From: Spirochaetota bacterium
Lineage (GTDB): Bacteria; Spirochaetota; UBA12135; COTS27; JAFLEE01
Length of the DNA stretch: 64,000 nucleotides
NCBI GenBank assembly: GCA_017302015.1
Contig: JAFLEE010000001.1
Span: 1 to 64,000, forward strand
Reading direction: 5' to 3'
Positions 56,839-64,000 of the stretch are shown here, in pieces. The notes beneath the pieces are model-generated. The model did not search any database, had not been told where the DNA came from, and saw only the letters and a list, made by a program, of their open reading frames with translations. The translations under genes were made by a program, and so were the position numbers. Positions within the stretch are counted from its first letter, which is position 1. Each line of letters opens with the position of its first letter.

Positions 56839-57921
56839 ATGCGCGTCCGCGACAAGATCAAGACCCGGGAAGAGCTCGCCCTGCTTTGCGATGGATGGCG
56901 CCGGGAGGGCAAGCGAATCGGCTTCACCTCCGGCAGCTTCGACCTGCTCCACGCCGGCCACGCCACCTACCTCGAGAAGGCGAAGGAGGCCTGCGACGTC
57001 CTCCTCGTCGGGGTGAACGACGACGCCTCGGTGAAATCCTACAAGGGCGATTTGCGCCCGATCAACCCCCAGGAAGACCGGGTCCTCGTCATCGCGTCTT
57101 TGGCGTGCGTCGACTACGCGTTCCTGTTCCCCGAGCGCCGCAATCAAGCCAATATCCAGGCCCTCAAGCCCGACCGCTACATCAAGGCGGGCGACTACGC
57201 CGAGAAGGACCTCTCCTCCGCCCGATTCCTCGAGCCCTGGGGGGGGAAGGTCGAACTCATCCCCTTCCTGGGGGGCCGTTCCACCACCTCCGTCATCCAG
57301 CGGATCGTGGAGGTCTACGGGGCGCCCTCGGGCGAGGCCGCTTCCCTCGAGCTGCCCGAGGGCCCCGTCGGCAAGGCGGTCTTCCTCGACCGCGACGGCG
57401 TCATCAACCGCGAGGTGGAGTATCTCCACGAACCCGAGAAGTTCGAACTCCTCCCCGGCGTGCTCGAGGCCGTGAAGGCCCTGCGCGCCGGCGGTTACAA
57501 GATCGTCGTGGCCACGCTCCAGGCGGGCATCGGCCTCGGCTATTTCACGAAGGAAGACTTCTTCAAGGTAAACCAGAAAATGCTCGGCCTCTTCCACCGC
57601 GCGGGGATCGCCATCGACAAGGTCTATTTCTGCCCCCACGGGAAGGCCGACGGGTGCGCTTGCCGCAAGCCCGAACCCGGCATGCTGCGCCGCGGGGTCG
57701 AGGAACTCCGCCTCGACGCCTCGAAGTGCTTCATGGTCGGCGACAAGACCAGCGACATGGAAGCGGGCCGGCGCGCGGGCATGGGGACCGTGCTCGTGAA
57801 GACCGGCCACGGGGGCCGCGACGCGGAATTCCCGGCCCCCCCCGACCATACGGCCGATGACCTCCTCGCCGCGGCGAATTGGATCCTTTCTAAGGTGGAA
57901 GCGGGTCCGACACCTCCATAA
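56839..57921 (+). CDS. Fusion: heptose-1-P adenylyltransferase (RfaE2/HldE C-terminal) + GmhB phosphatase
   Basis: The 360-aa product has two complete enzymes of ADP-heptose synthesis. Residues ~20-160 are the nucleotidyltransferase of HldE (GSFDLLHAGHATYLEKAK, with the HxGH signature; SVIQRIVEVYG). Residues ~185-350 are the HAD-type D-glycero-beta-D-manno-heptose 1,7-bisphosphate phosphatase GmhB: AVFLDRDGVIN, the zinc loop CPHGKADGCACRKPEPGML, and MVGDKTSDMEAG. In motif II the usual TNQ is TLQ. The kinase half of HldE is absent from the window. The ATG at 56839 fits the nucleotidyltransferase start; upstream in-frame codons are unconserved. The pathway feeds LPS inner core. Confidence 0.88.
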   Translation: MRVRDKIKTREELALLCDGWRREGKRIGFTSGSFDLLHAGHATYLEKAKEACDVLLVGVNDDASVKSYKGDLRPINPQEDRVLVIASLACVDYAFLFPERRNQANIQALKPDRYIKAGDYAEKDLSSARFLEPWGGKVELIPFLGGRSTTSVIQRIVEVYGAPSGEAASLELPEGPVGKAVFLDRDGVINREVEYLHEPEKFELLPGVLEAVKALRAGGYKIVVATLQAGIGLGYFTKEDFFKVNQKMLGLFHRAGIAIDKVYFCPHGKADGCACRKPEPGMLRRGVEELRLDASKCFMVGDKTSDMEAGRRAGMGTVLVKTGHGGRDAEFPAPPDHTADDLLAAANWILSKVEAGPTPP

Positions 57922-57927
57922 TATAAT
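57922..57927 (+). promoter_or_regulatory. -10 of fabH
   Basis: TATAAT ends eight bases before the fabH ATG at 57936, with no Shine-Dalgarno. It overlaps the end of the preceding gene's stop region. Confidence 0.6.
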
Positions 57928-57935
57928 TCTCGACC

Positions 57936-58994
57936 ATGTTTGAGGCTCGAATCACCGGCGTCGGCAGTTATCTGCCCTCGCAAATCGTGGACAACGTCGC
58001 CCTGTACGGCAAAATCTCCGGCTTCGACCCCGGTCGCTGCCGGGAATCCTTCGCCAAGCGCGGCGACCCCGCCGACGGCCTGAACGACGCCCAGGTCTTC
58101 GACCGTTGGGTGAAGCAGGTCAGCGGCATCGCCCAACGCCACGTCTGGAGCGACGCCGACGCCGAGGCCTTCCCCAAGAAAGACCTCTACGACCGCCACC
58201 GCCACTGCGAGATCATGGCGGCCAACGCCGCCGAAGCGGCCCTGGCCCAGGCGGGCATCGACCGCTCGGCCATCGATACCGTCATCTTCGCCACCGTGAC
58301 CTCCGACACCATCATCCCCAATCCCGGCGTCATCCTCGCCCATCTCCTGGGCCTCGGCGAAGTCGCCACGATCACCACCAACACCGCCTGCAGCGGCTTC
58401 CTCGACGCCCTCGGCGACGCCTACGCCCGGGTGCGCTCCGGCCTCAGCAAGTGCGTGCTCCTGGCCACCGGGGAGCAATTCTCCGGGCGCATGCGCTACG
58501 ACGATCCGACGACCGCCATCCTGTTCGGAGACGGGGCCGCGGTGTGCCTCGTGGAGCGCTGCGAAGAAGCCAGCATCCGCTCCTGGTGGGCCGGCAGCCG
58601 TTACTCGAACAACATCACCATGGGCTACGGCGAGCCGATCGTCATGGGCGGGGGCCCGCTGGTCCAGAAGAACGCGGTGAACGCCATGGCGACGGCCGGG
58701 CACAAGGCCCTCGAACTCGCCGGCGTCGGCCTCGACCAGATCCACGCCATCGTGCCCCACCAGGCCAATGTGCGCATCCTCATCGAGCTCGCCCGCAAAC
58801 TCGGCGTGCCCCCCGAGAAGGTCGCCATGCCCATCGACAAGATGGCCAATATCTCCTGCGCCACCATCCCCACGGTCCTCGACTGGTACAAGCGGGGCCT
58901 CCTGCCCACGCTCCCCTACAAGCCCGGCGCCCTGGTGCTGAGCGTCTCGGTGGGCGGCGGATACGCCTACACCGGCAGCGTGTTCGCGCTGTAA
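57936..58994 (+). CDS. fabH: 3-oxoacyl-ACP synthase III (FabH)
   Basis: FabH starts type II fatty-acid synthesis by condensing acetyl-CoA with malonyl-ACP. The 352-aa protein has ITGVGSYLPS, the catalytic Cys in NTACSGFLDAL (near residue 152), the His in IVPHQANVRI and the Asn in MANISCATIP (Asn-Ile-Ser rather than Asn-Thr-Ser), followed by the C-terminal GGGYAYTGS. A slightly longer N-terminal half with the insert FAKRGDPADGLND suggests a variant substrate acyl group. ATG is chosen with the -10 placement. No other fab genes are adjacent. Confidence 0.9.
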   Translation: MFEARITGVGSYLPSQIVDNVALYGKISGFDPGRCRESFAKRGDPADGLNDAQVFDRWVKQVSGIAQRHVWSDADAEAFPKKDLYDRHRHCEIMAANAAEAALAQAGIDRSAIDTVIFATVTSDTIIPNPGVILAHLLGLGEVATITTNTACSGFLDALGDAYARVRSGLSKCVLLATGEQFSGRMRYDDPTTAILFGDGAAVCLVERCEEASIRSWWAGSRYSNNITMGYGEPIVMGGGPLVQKNAVNAMATAGHKALELAGVGLDQIHAIVPHQANVRILIELARKLGVPPEKVAMPIDKMANISCATIPTVLDWYKRGLLPTLPYKPGALVLSVSVGGGYAYTGSVFAL

Positions 58995-59000
58995 GGGTCC

Positions 59001-59795
59001 ATGGCCGAGCAGCGCCGGGTCAAGCGGTTCCACCGGAAGAACGCCGATAGCGCCCAGCTGCGCAAGGGCGGCCGCAAGGCCGACAGCCAATTCTACCGCC
59101 GGCATTTCCGGCGCAAGAAGATCGCCGGCATCCACCACCTCATCGGGAACACCGACCTGCTCGTCATCGTCGCCTCGTTCCATATGCCCGAACTCAAGCC
59201 CGGGCTCATCGACCGTTTCCTGATCCTCACCCAACTCGAGGGCGTCGAACCGCTGCTGCTGCTCAACAAGGTCGACCTGCTCGCCGACGCGGCCGACGCG
59301 GCCCGCACCGCCGCCATCTGGCGCGAGGTGGGGGTCGAAGTGATCGAGGTCTCCGCCGAAACGGGGCAGGGCATCGCGGCCGTGAAGGAGAAACTCGCCG
59401 GGCGCCGGTGCGCGGTGGTGGGCCACTCGGGCGCCGGGAAGACCTCGATCCTGCGGCGCATCGACCCCGCCTATCTCGCCGCCGTCCAAGAGGTCTCGGC
59501 CTTCACCAAGCACGGCAAGCACACCACCACCGTCGTGCGGATGCATTCCTTCACCTTCGGCGGCGAGGTCTACGACATGCCGGGGCTCAAGGAGATCGAT
59601 TTCATGGCCCTCGCCCGGCGCGAACTCGACGATTTCTACCCCGAGTTCACCGAGGCCCGCTCCGGCTGCCACTACAAGAATTGCTCCCATACCCGAGAGA
59701 CCGCCTGCGGCGTGCGCGCGGCCGTGGAGGCGGGAACCATCCACCCCGTGCGCTACCAGAATTACCTGCAGATCTACGAATCGCTCCCGGAATGA
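59001..59795 (+). CDS. RsgA-like ribosome GTPase lacking the N-terminal OB fold
   Basis: RsgA is a circularly permuted GTPase that matures the 30S subunit. The 264-aa product has the permuted order: G4 NKVD (near residue 88), G5 near VSAETGQG, G1 GHSGAGKT, a switch-like HGKHTTTVVR and G3 DMPG (usually DTPG). The zinc domain follows: C-x4-C-x-H-x5-C in GCHYKNCSHTRETAC. Typical RsgA has about 300-350 aa because an OB domain precedes the GTPase. Here only ~40 very basic residues (QRRVKRFHRKN; RRHFRRKKIAG) replace it. AAGGG supports the ATG right after fabH. Confidence 0.82.
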   Translation: MAEQRRVKRFHRKNADSAQLRKGGRKADSQFYRRHFRRKKIAGIHHLIGNTDLLVIVASFHMPELKPGLIDRFLILTQLEGVEPLLLLNKVDLLADAADAARTAAIWREVGVEVIEVSAETGQGIAAVKEKLAGRRCAVVGHSGAGKTSILRRIDPAYLAAVQEVSAFTKHGKHTTTVVRMHSFTFGGEVYDMPGLKEIDFMALARRELDDFYPEFTEARSGCHYKNCSHTRETACGVRAAVEAGTIHPVRYQNYLQIYESLPE

Positions 59796-59814
59796 GCTTG
59801 AGAGAGGAAGGCCC

Positions 59815-61089
59815 ATGAAAATTCTCGTCATCGGAAGCGGCGGCCGCGAGCACGCCATCGCCTGGAAATTAGCCCAGAGCCCGAACGCCGGCGCCATCTT
59901 CGTGGCGCCCGGGAACGGGGGCACCGATGGCGCCTTCACGAACGTCCCCCTCGCCCTGGAGCCGCCCTTCGAAGAAGTCCTCGCCTTCATCGAGAAGGAG
60001 CGCATCGGCCTCACCGTCATCGGGCCCGAGAAGCCGCTCGTCGACGGCATGGCCGACGTCCTGCGCGCCAAGGGGCACCGCGTCTTCGGTCCCGGAAAAG
60101 CCGGCGCCCGCCTCGAGGGGTCCAAATCCTTCGCCAAGGAGATCATGAAGGCCGCGGGCGTCCCGACGGCCGCCTATGAATCGTTCACGTCCCGGGAAAA
60201 GGCCCTGGCTTGGCTGAAGGGCCGCCCGGGGCCCTACGTGCTCAAGGCCGACGGCTTGGCCGCGGGCAAGGGCGTCATCATCGCGGAGGATCTCGCCGCC
60301 GCCGAAGCCGCCCTCGACGAATACTTCGTGAAGCACGCCTTCGGCGCCGCGGGGACCACCCTGGTGATCGAGGATTTCCTTCGCGGCTACGAGGTCTCCA
60401 TCCTCGCCATCACCGACGGGACCGCGGTGAAGCTCCTCCCCGCCTCCCAGGACCATAAGCGGGCCCGCGACAACGACGAGGGCCCGAATACCGGCGGCAT
60501 GGGCGTCTACTCCCCCGTGCCTCCCGTGACCGAAGCCCACCTCGACCAGGTCCGAGACCGCGTGCTGCTCCCCACCCTCGCCGAGCTCCGCCGCCGCGGT
60601 ATCCCGTACTGCGGCGTGCTCTACGCCGGCCTCATGATCGAGGGCGACCGGGTGAACGTCGTCGAGTTCAACGCGCGCTTCGGGGACCCCGAGACCGAAT
60701 GCGTCCTCCCGCTCCTCGACGGCGACCTCCTGGAGATCTTTTTGGCCGCCACCGAGGGCCGGCTCGCCGGGGTCGATTTTCGCGTGGAGCACGGCGCTTC
60801 CTGCACCGTGATCCTCGCTTCTGGGGGCTATCCCGGCGCCTACCAGAACGGGAAAGAGATCAAAGGGCTCGAGAACGTGAACGATTCCCTCGTCTTCCAC
60901 GCGGGCACGAAGAAAGCGGGGGATAAGACGCTGAGCGCGGGGGGACGGGTGCTCGCCGTCACCCATAAGGCCTCCGATCTGGGGCGCGCCATCCAGGGCG
61001 CCTACGCGGATGTCGACCGCATCCATTTCGAGGGGGGTTTCTGCCGGCGGGACATCGGCAAGAAGGGCCTCCCTCAGGGTGCCTCCTAA
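59815..61089 (+). CDS. purD: Phosphoribosylamine--glycine ligase
   Basis: PurD makes GAR in the de novo purine pathway. The 424-aa ATP-grasp protein has ILVIGSGGREHAIAWKL, the linker GPEKPLVDGMADVLR, FGPGKAGARLEGSK, YVLKADGLAAGKGV, the central NDEGPNTGGMGVYSP and VVEFNARFGDPETE with metal-binding residues. Length is normal. GAGGAAGG precedes the ATG. Confidence 0.97.
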   Translation: MKILVIGSGGREHAIAWKLAQSPNAGAIFVAPGNGGTDGAFTNVPLALEPPFEEVLAFIEKERIGLTVIGPEKPLVDGMADVLRAKGHRVFGPGKAGARLEGSKSFAKEIMKAAGVPTAAYESFTSREKALAWLKGRPGPYVLKADGLAAGKGVIIAEDLAAAEAALDEYFVKHAFGAAGTTLVIEDFLRGYEVSILAITDGTAVKLLPASQDHKRARDNDEGPNTGGMGVYSPVPPVTEAHLDQVRDRVLLPTLAELRRRGIPYCGVLYAGLMIEGDRVNVVEFNARFGDPETECVLPLLDGDLLEIFLAATEGRLAGVDFRVEHGASCTVILASGGYPGAYQNGKEIKGLENVNDSLVFHAGTKKAGDKTLSAGGRVLAVTHKASDLGRAIQGAYADVDRIHFEGGFCRRDIGKKGLPQGAS

Positions 61090-61113
61090 TATCCAATCTT
61101 CCGAGGAATCTCC

Positions 61114-62196
61114 ATGGGCTCCCATCTCCGTCTCTGCATCCTCCTGAGCCTCGCGCTCGCGGCCTCCGCCTGTTCGAAGAACAACGCGCCAGGCGAACCG
61201 CGGGGGCGCCTCGGCGTCTATTACTGGGCGAACACCCTGTGGCCCGACCGGTGGGCCGCCATGCTCGAGCTCGCGCCCGACGACCTCTTCCTCAAGGCCG
61301 GCACGGTGGAGCGCGCGGGGCCCAACCTGCGGTTCATCCCCCCCGTCGTCCGCGGCATCCTCCCCCTTCCCCGCGGCATGCGCGTCCACGCCGTCATGCA
61401 CCACCGCGTGTCGGGGCCCCGCGAGGGCGACCTCGTCGCCGAGCAGCTCCTTTCGTGGATCGCCTCCGCCCAGAGCGCGTTCTCCCGGGGCGGCATCAGC
61501 CTCTCCGGCATCCAATTCGACCTGGAGGGGGATTGGGATGTGCGCCGCTACCCCGATCTCCTGGCCAAGCTCGCGCTTCCCAACTCCTTCACCCGATCCG
61601 CCTTCGTTTCGCCCCACCAGATCTCGAACATGGACTGCGTCTCGGCCCTCGACGCCTTCGACCGCGTCGCCGTCGGCGCCTACGATTTTTCCTGGGACCT
61701 GGAGGGCTTCCGCCCCGTCGACGTGCCCTGGACGGCGGAGTTCATCCGCCGCATGTTCCTCAAGCACGAGGGCGAAAGCTCGGGCGCTTCCCGCGGCCGC
61801 GGCGCCCGGGACGCCCGCGCCGACCGCATCTGGCTCGTCGCCCCGATCTACGGCGCGATGAGCGTGCTCGATGCCTCGGGCAGGGCCCGCATCCCCTTCA
61901 TCGAGTTCTCCTCCCCCGACGCTTGGCGGCCCTTCGTCCGGCCCGAATCGGTGGACGGTACCCGTGAGCTTCTGCGCGTGGAGAAGCCCTTCGCCGTCAA
62001 AGACGTCGCGGTCGCCGCGGGCGAGCGCCTGTCCCTCTGGAAGCCCGATTTCCGCCGCCTCGGCGGCGAGCTGCAGGCGGCCCAAACGCGCCTCCCCGGC
62101 CTCCACGGCGTCGCCCTCTTCTCTTGGCCGGTGAAGACCAATACGAGCGGGAGCGATGCGGAGATTCTGAAGATGGCGAGGGCGGCGAGGCGGTAG
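61114..62196 (+). CDS. Lipoprotein, possibly DUF3142-like
   Basis: The 360-aa product has a lipoprotein signal with the lipobox ASAC (about residues 11-22). The mature domain looks like a TIM-barrel-type hydrolase: GVYYWANTLWPDRWAAML, VHAVMHHRVSGPREGDL, SGIQFDLEGDWDVRRY with acidic residues at a strand end, and GVALFSWPVKTNTSG. The pattern (YYW, then Q-D/E-D) recalls DUF3142 proteins, a family without known activity, but the match is only by eye. GAGGAA lies before the ATG. It is in line with purD and hisS, and is probably co-transcribed. Confidence 0.65.
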   Translation: MGSHLRLCILLSLALAASACSKNNAPGEPRGRLGVYYWANTLWPDRWAAMLELAPDDLFLKAGTVERAGPNLRFIPPVVRGILPLPRGMRVHAVMHHRVSGPREGDLVAEQLLSWIASAQSAFSRGGISLSGIQFDLEGDWDVRRYPDLLAKLALPNSFTRSAFVSPHQISNMDCVSALDAFDRVAVGAYDFSWDLEGFRPVDVPWTAEFIRRMFLKHEGESSGASRGRGARDARADRIWLVAPIYGAMSVLDASGRARIPFIEFSSPDAWRPFVRPESVDGTRELLRVEKPFAVKDVAVAAGERLSLWKPDFRRLGGELQAAQTRLPGLHGVALFSWPVKTNTSGSDAEILKMARAARR

Positions 62197-62323
62197 GGAA
62201 GGCCCCCGATCCCCATCGCTCGGCGGCGCGTTCCTTTCGCCTGGGCGCGCCCCGACGAAGGGGGGGGACCCGCCGCTCCCGACGTGGCGACCCTCCGCCC
62301 CCCTCCCCGTGCTACAATCTCCG

Positions 62324-63598
62324 ATGCCGTTTTCAAACCAGCCCCAGAAGGGCATGCAGGATGATTTTCCCTGGGACATGGCGGTGCACAACCGGGTGAT
62401 GGGCACCATCGCCGGGCTGCTCCGATCCTTCCATTACGAGGAGTACGACGCGCCCGTGCTGGAGCCCCTCGAACTCTTCGCCGCCAAGAGCAGCGAGGAA
62501 CTCGTGCGCGAGCAGGCCTACGTGCTGCGCGACCGGGGCGACCGCGAACTCGTGCTCCGGCCCGAGATGACCCCCACCCTCGCCCGCATGGTCAGCCAGA
62601 TCAGCCGCGAAAGGCCCAGGCCCTACCGCTGGTACAGCATCCCCAAATGCTTCCGCTTCGAGCGGCCCCAGAAGGGGCGCCTGCGCGAGTTCCGCCAGCT
62701 CAACGTCGACCTCATGGGCGACGATAGCGTGCACTCCGACCTCGAGATGTTCCTGCTCGTGAAGGGGCTCATGGCCTCCTTCGGCCTCGCCGAGGCCGGG
62801 TGGCGCATCCGTTGGAACCACCGGGGCGCGCTCAATGCCCTGCTGGGCCACCGCGGGTTCTCCGCCGACGAACAGAAGGCCTTCTATTGGCTCATCGACC
62901 GGGTCGACAAGATCGCCCCGGAGGCCTTCGGCGCCACGGCGGCCGAGAAACTCCCCGACGCGCCCAAGCGCGCTTTCCTCGAGACCTACCTGGCCAACGA
63001 AGACGTGTCCGTCCTCCTGGCCTGGCTAAGAGAAATCCCCGAGACCGGGGAACTCTGCGGGCGCCTCGAGGCCTTCCAGCGGCTCCTCGGTTCCGTTCGC
63101 CTCGAGCGGGCGGTCTATAGCCCGCGCACGGTGCGGGGGCTCGACTATTACACCGGCCTCGTGTTCGAGGTCTATGCCGAGGGCGAGTCGATCCACCGGG
63201 CCCTCTTCGGCGGGGGGCGCTACGACAAACTCCTCGATCTCTACTCCAACGACCCCCTCTCGGGCATCGGGTTCGGCATGGGCATCTACATCTTCTCCCT
63301 GTTCCTCGAGGAGGCTGGGAAACTCCCCAAGGTCGAGGCGGGGGACTCGGTGCTCGTTCAACCCCTGGGCGGGGAAGAGAGTGCCGTCTTTGCGCTCCAG
63401 GTCGCCGAGGCCCTTCGGGCCGCCGGCCGGGTCGCCGAATTCTCCGTCTATTCCGGCGGGGTGAAAAAGGTGTTCCAGAAGGCTGAAGCCCGCGGTTTCA
63501 CCCAGGTCGCCCTCGTGGGAGACGACGAAGTTCGCGAAAAGGCCTATTCCCTGAAAAACCTGAAGACGGGAACCCAGGAAAAGATCCCGCTCGGCTAA
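62324..63598 (+). CDS. hisS: Histidine--tRNA ligase
   Basis: HisRS charges tRNA-His. The 424-aa class II synthetase has motif 1 around GLLRSFHYEEYDAPVLEP, motif 2 KCFRFERPQKGRLREFRQLN, the HisA-box signature VRGLDYYTGLVFEV, motif 3 GIGFGMGIYI, and a C-terminal anticodon-binding domain (SVLVQPLGGEESAVF; VALVGDDEV). The last domain argues against HisZ. TACAAT ends five bases before the ATG at 62324; a GTG at 62309 is an alternative. No Shine-Dalgarno is visible. Confidence 0.95.
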   Translation: MPFSNQPQKGMQDDFPWDMAVHNRVMGTIAGLLRSFHYEEYDAPVLEPLELFAAKSSEELVREQAYVLRDRGDRELVLRPEMTPTLARMVSQISRERPRPYRWYSIPKCFRFERPQKGRLREFRQLNVDLMGDDSVHSDLEMFLLVKGLMASFGLAEAGWRIRWNHRGALNALLGHRGFSADEQKAFYWLIDRVDKIAPEAFGATAAEKLPDAPKRAFLETYLANEDVSVLLAWLREIPETGELCGRLEAFQRLLGSVRLERAVYSPRTVRGLDYYTGLVFEVYAEGESIHRALFGGGRYDKLLDLYSNDPLSGIGFGMGIYIFSLFLEEAGKLPKVEAGDSVLVQPLGGEESAVFALQVAEALRAAGRVAEFSVYSGGVKKVFQKAEARGFTQVALVGDDEVREKAYSLKNLKTGTQEKIPLG

Positions 63599-63663
63599 AA
63601 ACCCCCGCTCCCGCTTGCCTTGGGGTTTCGGCCCTCCTCTCGCGGGCGTCCAAACCGCCAAAT

Positions 63664-63692
63664 TTGTCTCCGACCCCCCGCCGTGGTAAAAT
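63664..63692 (+). promoter_or_regulatory. tpiA promoter
   Basis: TTGTCT and TAAAAT are 17 bp apart. Transcription near 63699 leaves a ~43-base leader that contains a hairpin. Confidence 0.7.
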
Positions 63693-63706
63693 CGGCGATC
63701 CTTAAG

Positions 63707-63722
63707 GCCCCCTTGCGGGGGC
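63707..63722 (+). promoter_or_regulatory. Hairpin in the tpiA leader
   Basis: GCCCCC-TTGC-GGGGGC forms a 6-bp stem eight bases into the predicted leader and 19 bases before the ATG. It may stabilise the mRNA 5' end. Confidence 0.45.
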
Positions 63723-63741
63723 ATTCCCCCAGGTTTTCCCC

Positions 63742-64000
63742 ATGCGTACCCCGATGCTCGCCGGCAACTGGAAGATGAACAAGACGATCCCCGAGGCCGT
63801 GGCCCTCGCCGAGGCCCTCGCCAAGGTCGAGATCCCCGCCGGGCGCGAAGCCGTCGTCTGCCCGTCGTTCGTCTGCCTCGTCCCCGTCAAAAAGGCCCTG
63901 GGGTCCAGCAAGATCCAATTGGGGTGCCAGAACATGCACTTCGAAGCCAAGGGCGCCTTCACCGGCGAAACCTCCGCTGAGATGCTCAAGAGCGCCGAAG
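63742..64000 (+). CDS. tpiA: Triosephosphate isomerase (C-terminus beyond window edge)
   Basis: TpiA interconverts DHAP and glyceraldehyde-3-phosphate in glycolysis. The 86 codons present carry the N-terminal signature MLAGNWKMNKT with the catalytic Lys, then VVCPSFVCLVPVKKAL and CQNMHFEAKGAFTGETSAEML, all at the normal positions. The gene is cut by the right edge. It has its own promoter and is separate from hisS by 143 bases. Confidence 0.95.
   Translation, partial: MRTPMLAGNWKMNKTIPEAVALAEALAKVEIPAGREAVVCPSFVCLVPVKKALGSSKIQLGCQNMHFEAKGAFTGETSAEMLKSAE

Noticed and set aside
62324-63598. HisZ (regulatory subunit) assignment
   Set aside because: The C-terminal anticodon-binding domain and a complete HisRS signature are present; no hisG is nearby.

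Overview
The window is about 64 kb of GC-rich bacterial chromosome, densely packed with genes on both strands. No intergenic gap exceeds about 300 bases. The cell is a diderm: there is an LptE-like lipoprotein, an ADP-heptose pathway fusion enzyme, a PorV-like outer-membrane protein, a FecR-plus-barrel protein and several lipoproteins. The sugar genes (GH2 beta-galactosidase, GH52 beta-xylosidase, two sugar-type binding proteins, GalE) suggest a saccharolytic lifestyle. The phylum cannot be fixed from this sequence. The binding proteins, the formylglycine-type protein and the PorV-like porin recall PVC bacteria, Spirochaetota or an uncultured candidate phylum. I saw no phage genes, insertion sequences, CRISPR arrays, rRNA or tRNA.

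Layout: 1-8133 (minus) is a compact dcw cluster, murD-ftsW-murC-ddl-ftsQ-ftsA-ftsZ. It has no murG or murB and may be preceded by a tiny leader ORF. 8211-10899 is trpB-trpA-methyltransferase. 11005-15602 holds a SixA-type phosphatase, an MBL-fold protein, a secreted protein of unknown function, pth and a cysteine desulfurase. 15611-17595 is a LysR regulator divergent from a short, archaeal/PurZ-like adenylosuccinate synthetase. 17602-19854 is a FecR-barrel protein. 20040-25919 is a complete iscR-like-sufBCDS-nfu iron-sulfur operon behind a consensus promoter and an IscR-type operator. 25970-30719 holds lacZ and an AraC regulator. 31067-35546 holds bioF (with an internal 84-bp tandem duplication), a formylglycine-enzyme-family protein and a GH52 xylosidase. 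35635-40654 has hslU, a TonB-like protein, a response regulator, galE and an M23 peptidase. 40674-43625 has two tandem 487-aa solute-binding proteins with no permease. 43724-46297 is an outer-membrane/cell-surface operon. 46484-49915 is a giant FapA (DUF342) with four N-terminal repeats. 49912-54892 holds a hemerythrin and an operon of exported proteins. 54966-63598 holds holA, lptE, hldE-gmhB, fabH, rsgA, purD, a lipoprotein and hisS. tpiA runs off the right edge.

Gene expression shows a clear theme. Genes inside operons carry Shine-Dalgarno sequences or 4-base ATGA-type overlaps. Many genes at the start of a transcription unit instead have a TATAAT-like hexamer ending only 5-8 bases before the start codon and no Shine-Dalgarno, which implies leaderless mRNAs. 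Other units have conventional promoters (TTGACA/TTGTCN, 17-bp spacer, TANNNT) with leaders.

The items most worth following up are the PurZ-like adenylosuccinate synthetase with its operators, the leaderless pattern, the four-repeat FapA, the tandem duplication in bioF, the membrane-anchored binding-protein pair, the OB-less RsgA and a degenerate metallophosphoesterase-like exported protein. I did not find a single obviously new multi-gene defence or biosynthetic system.
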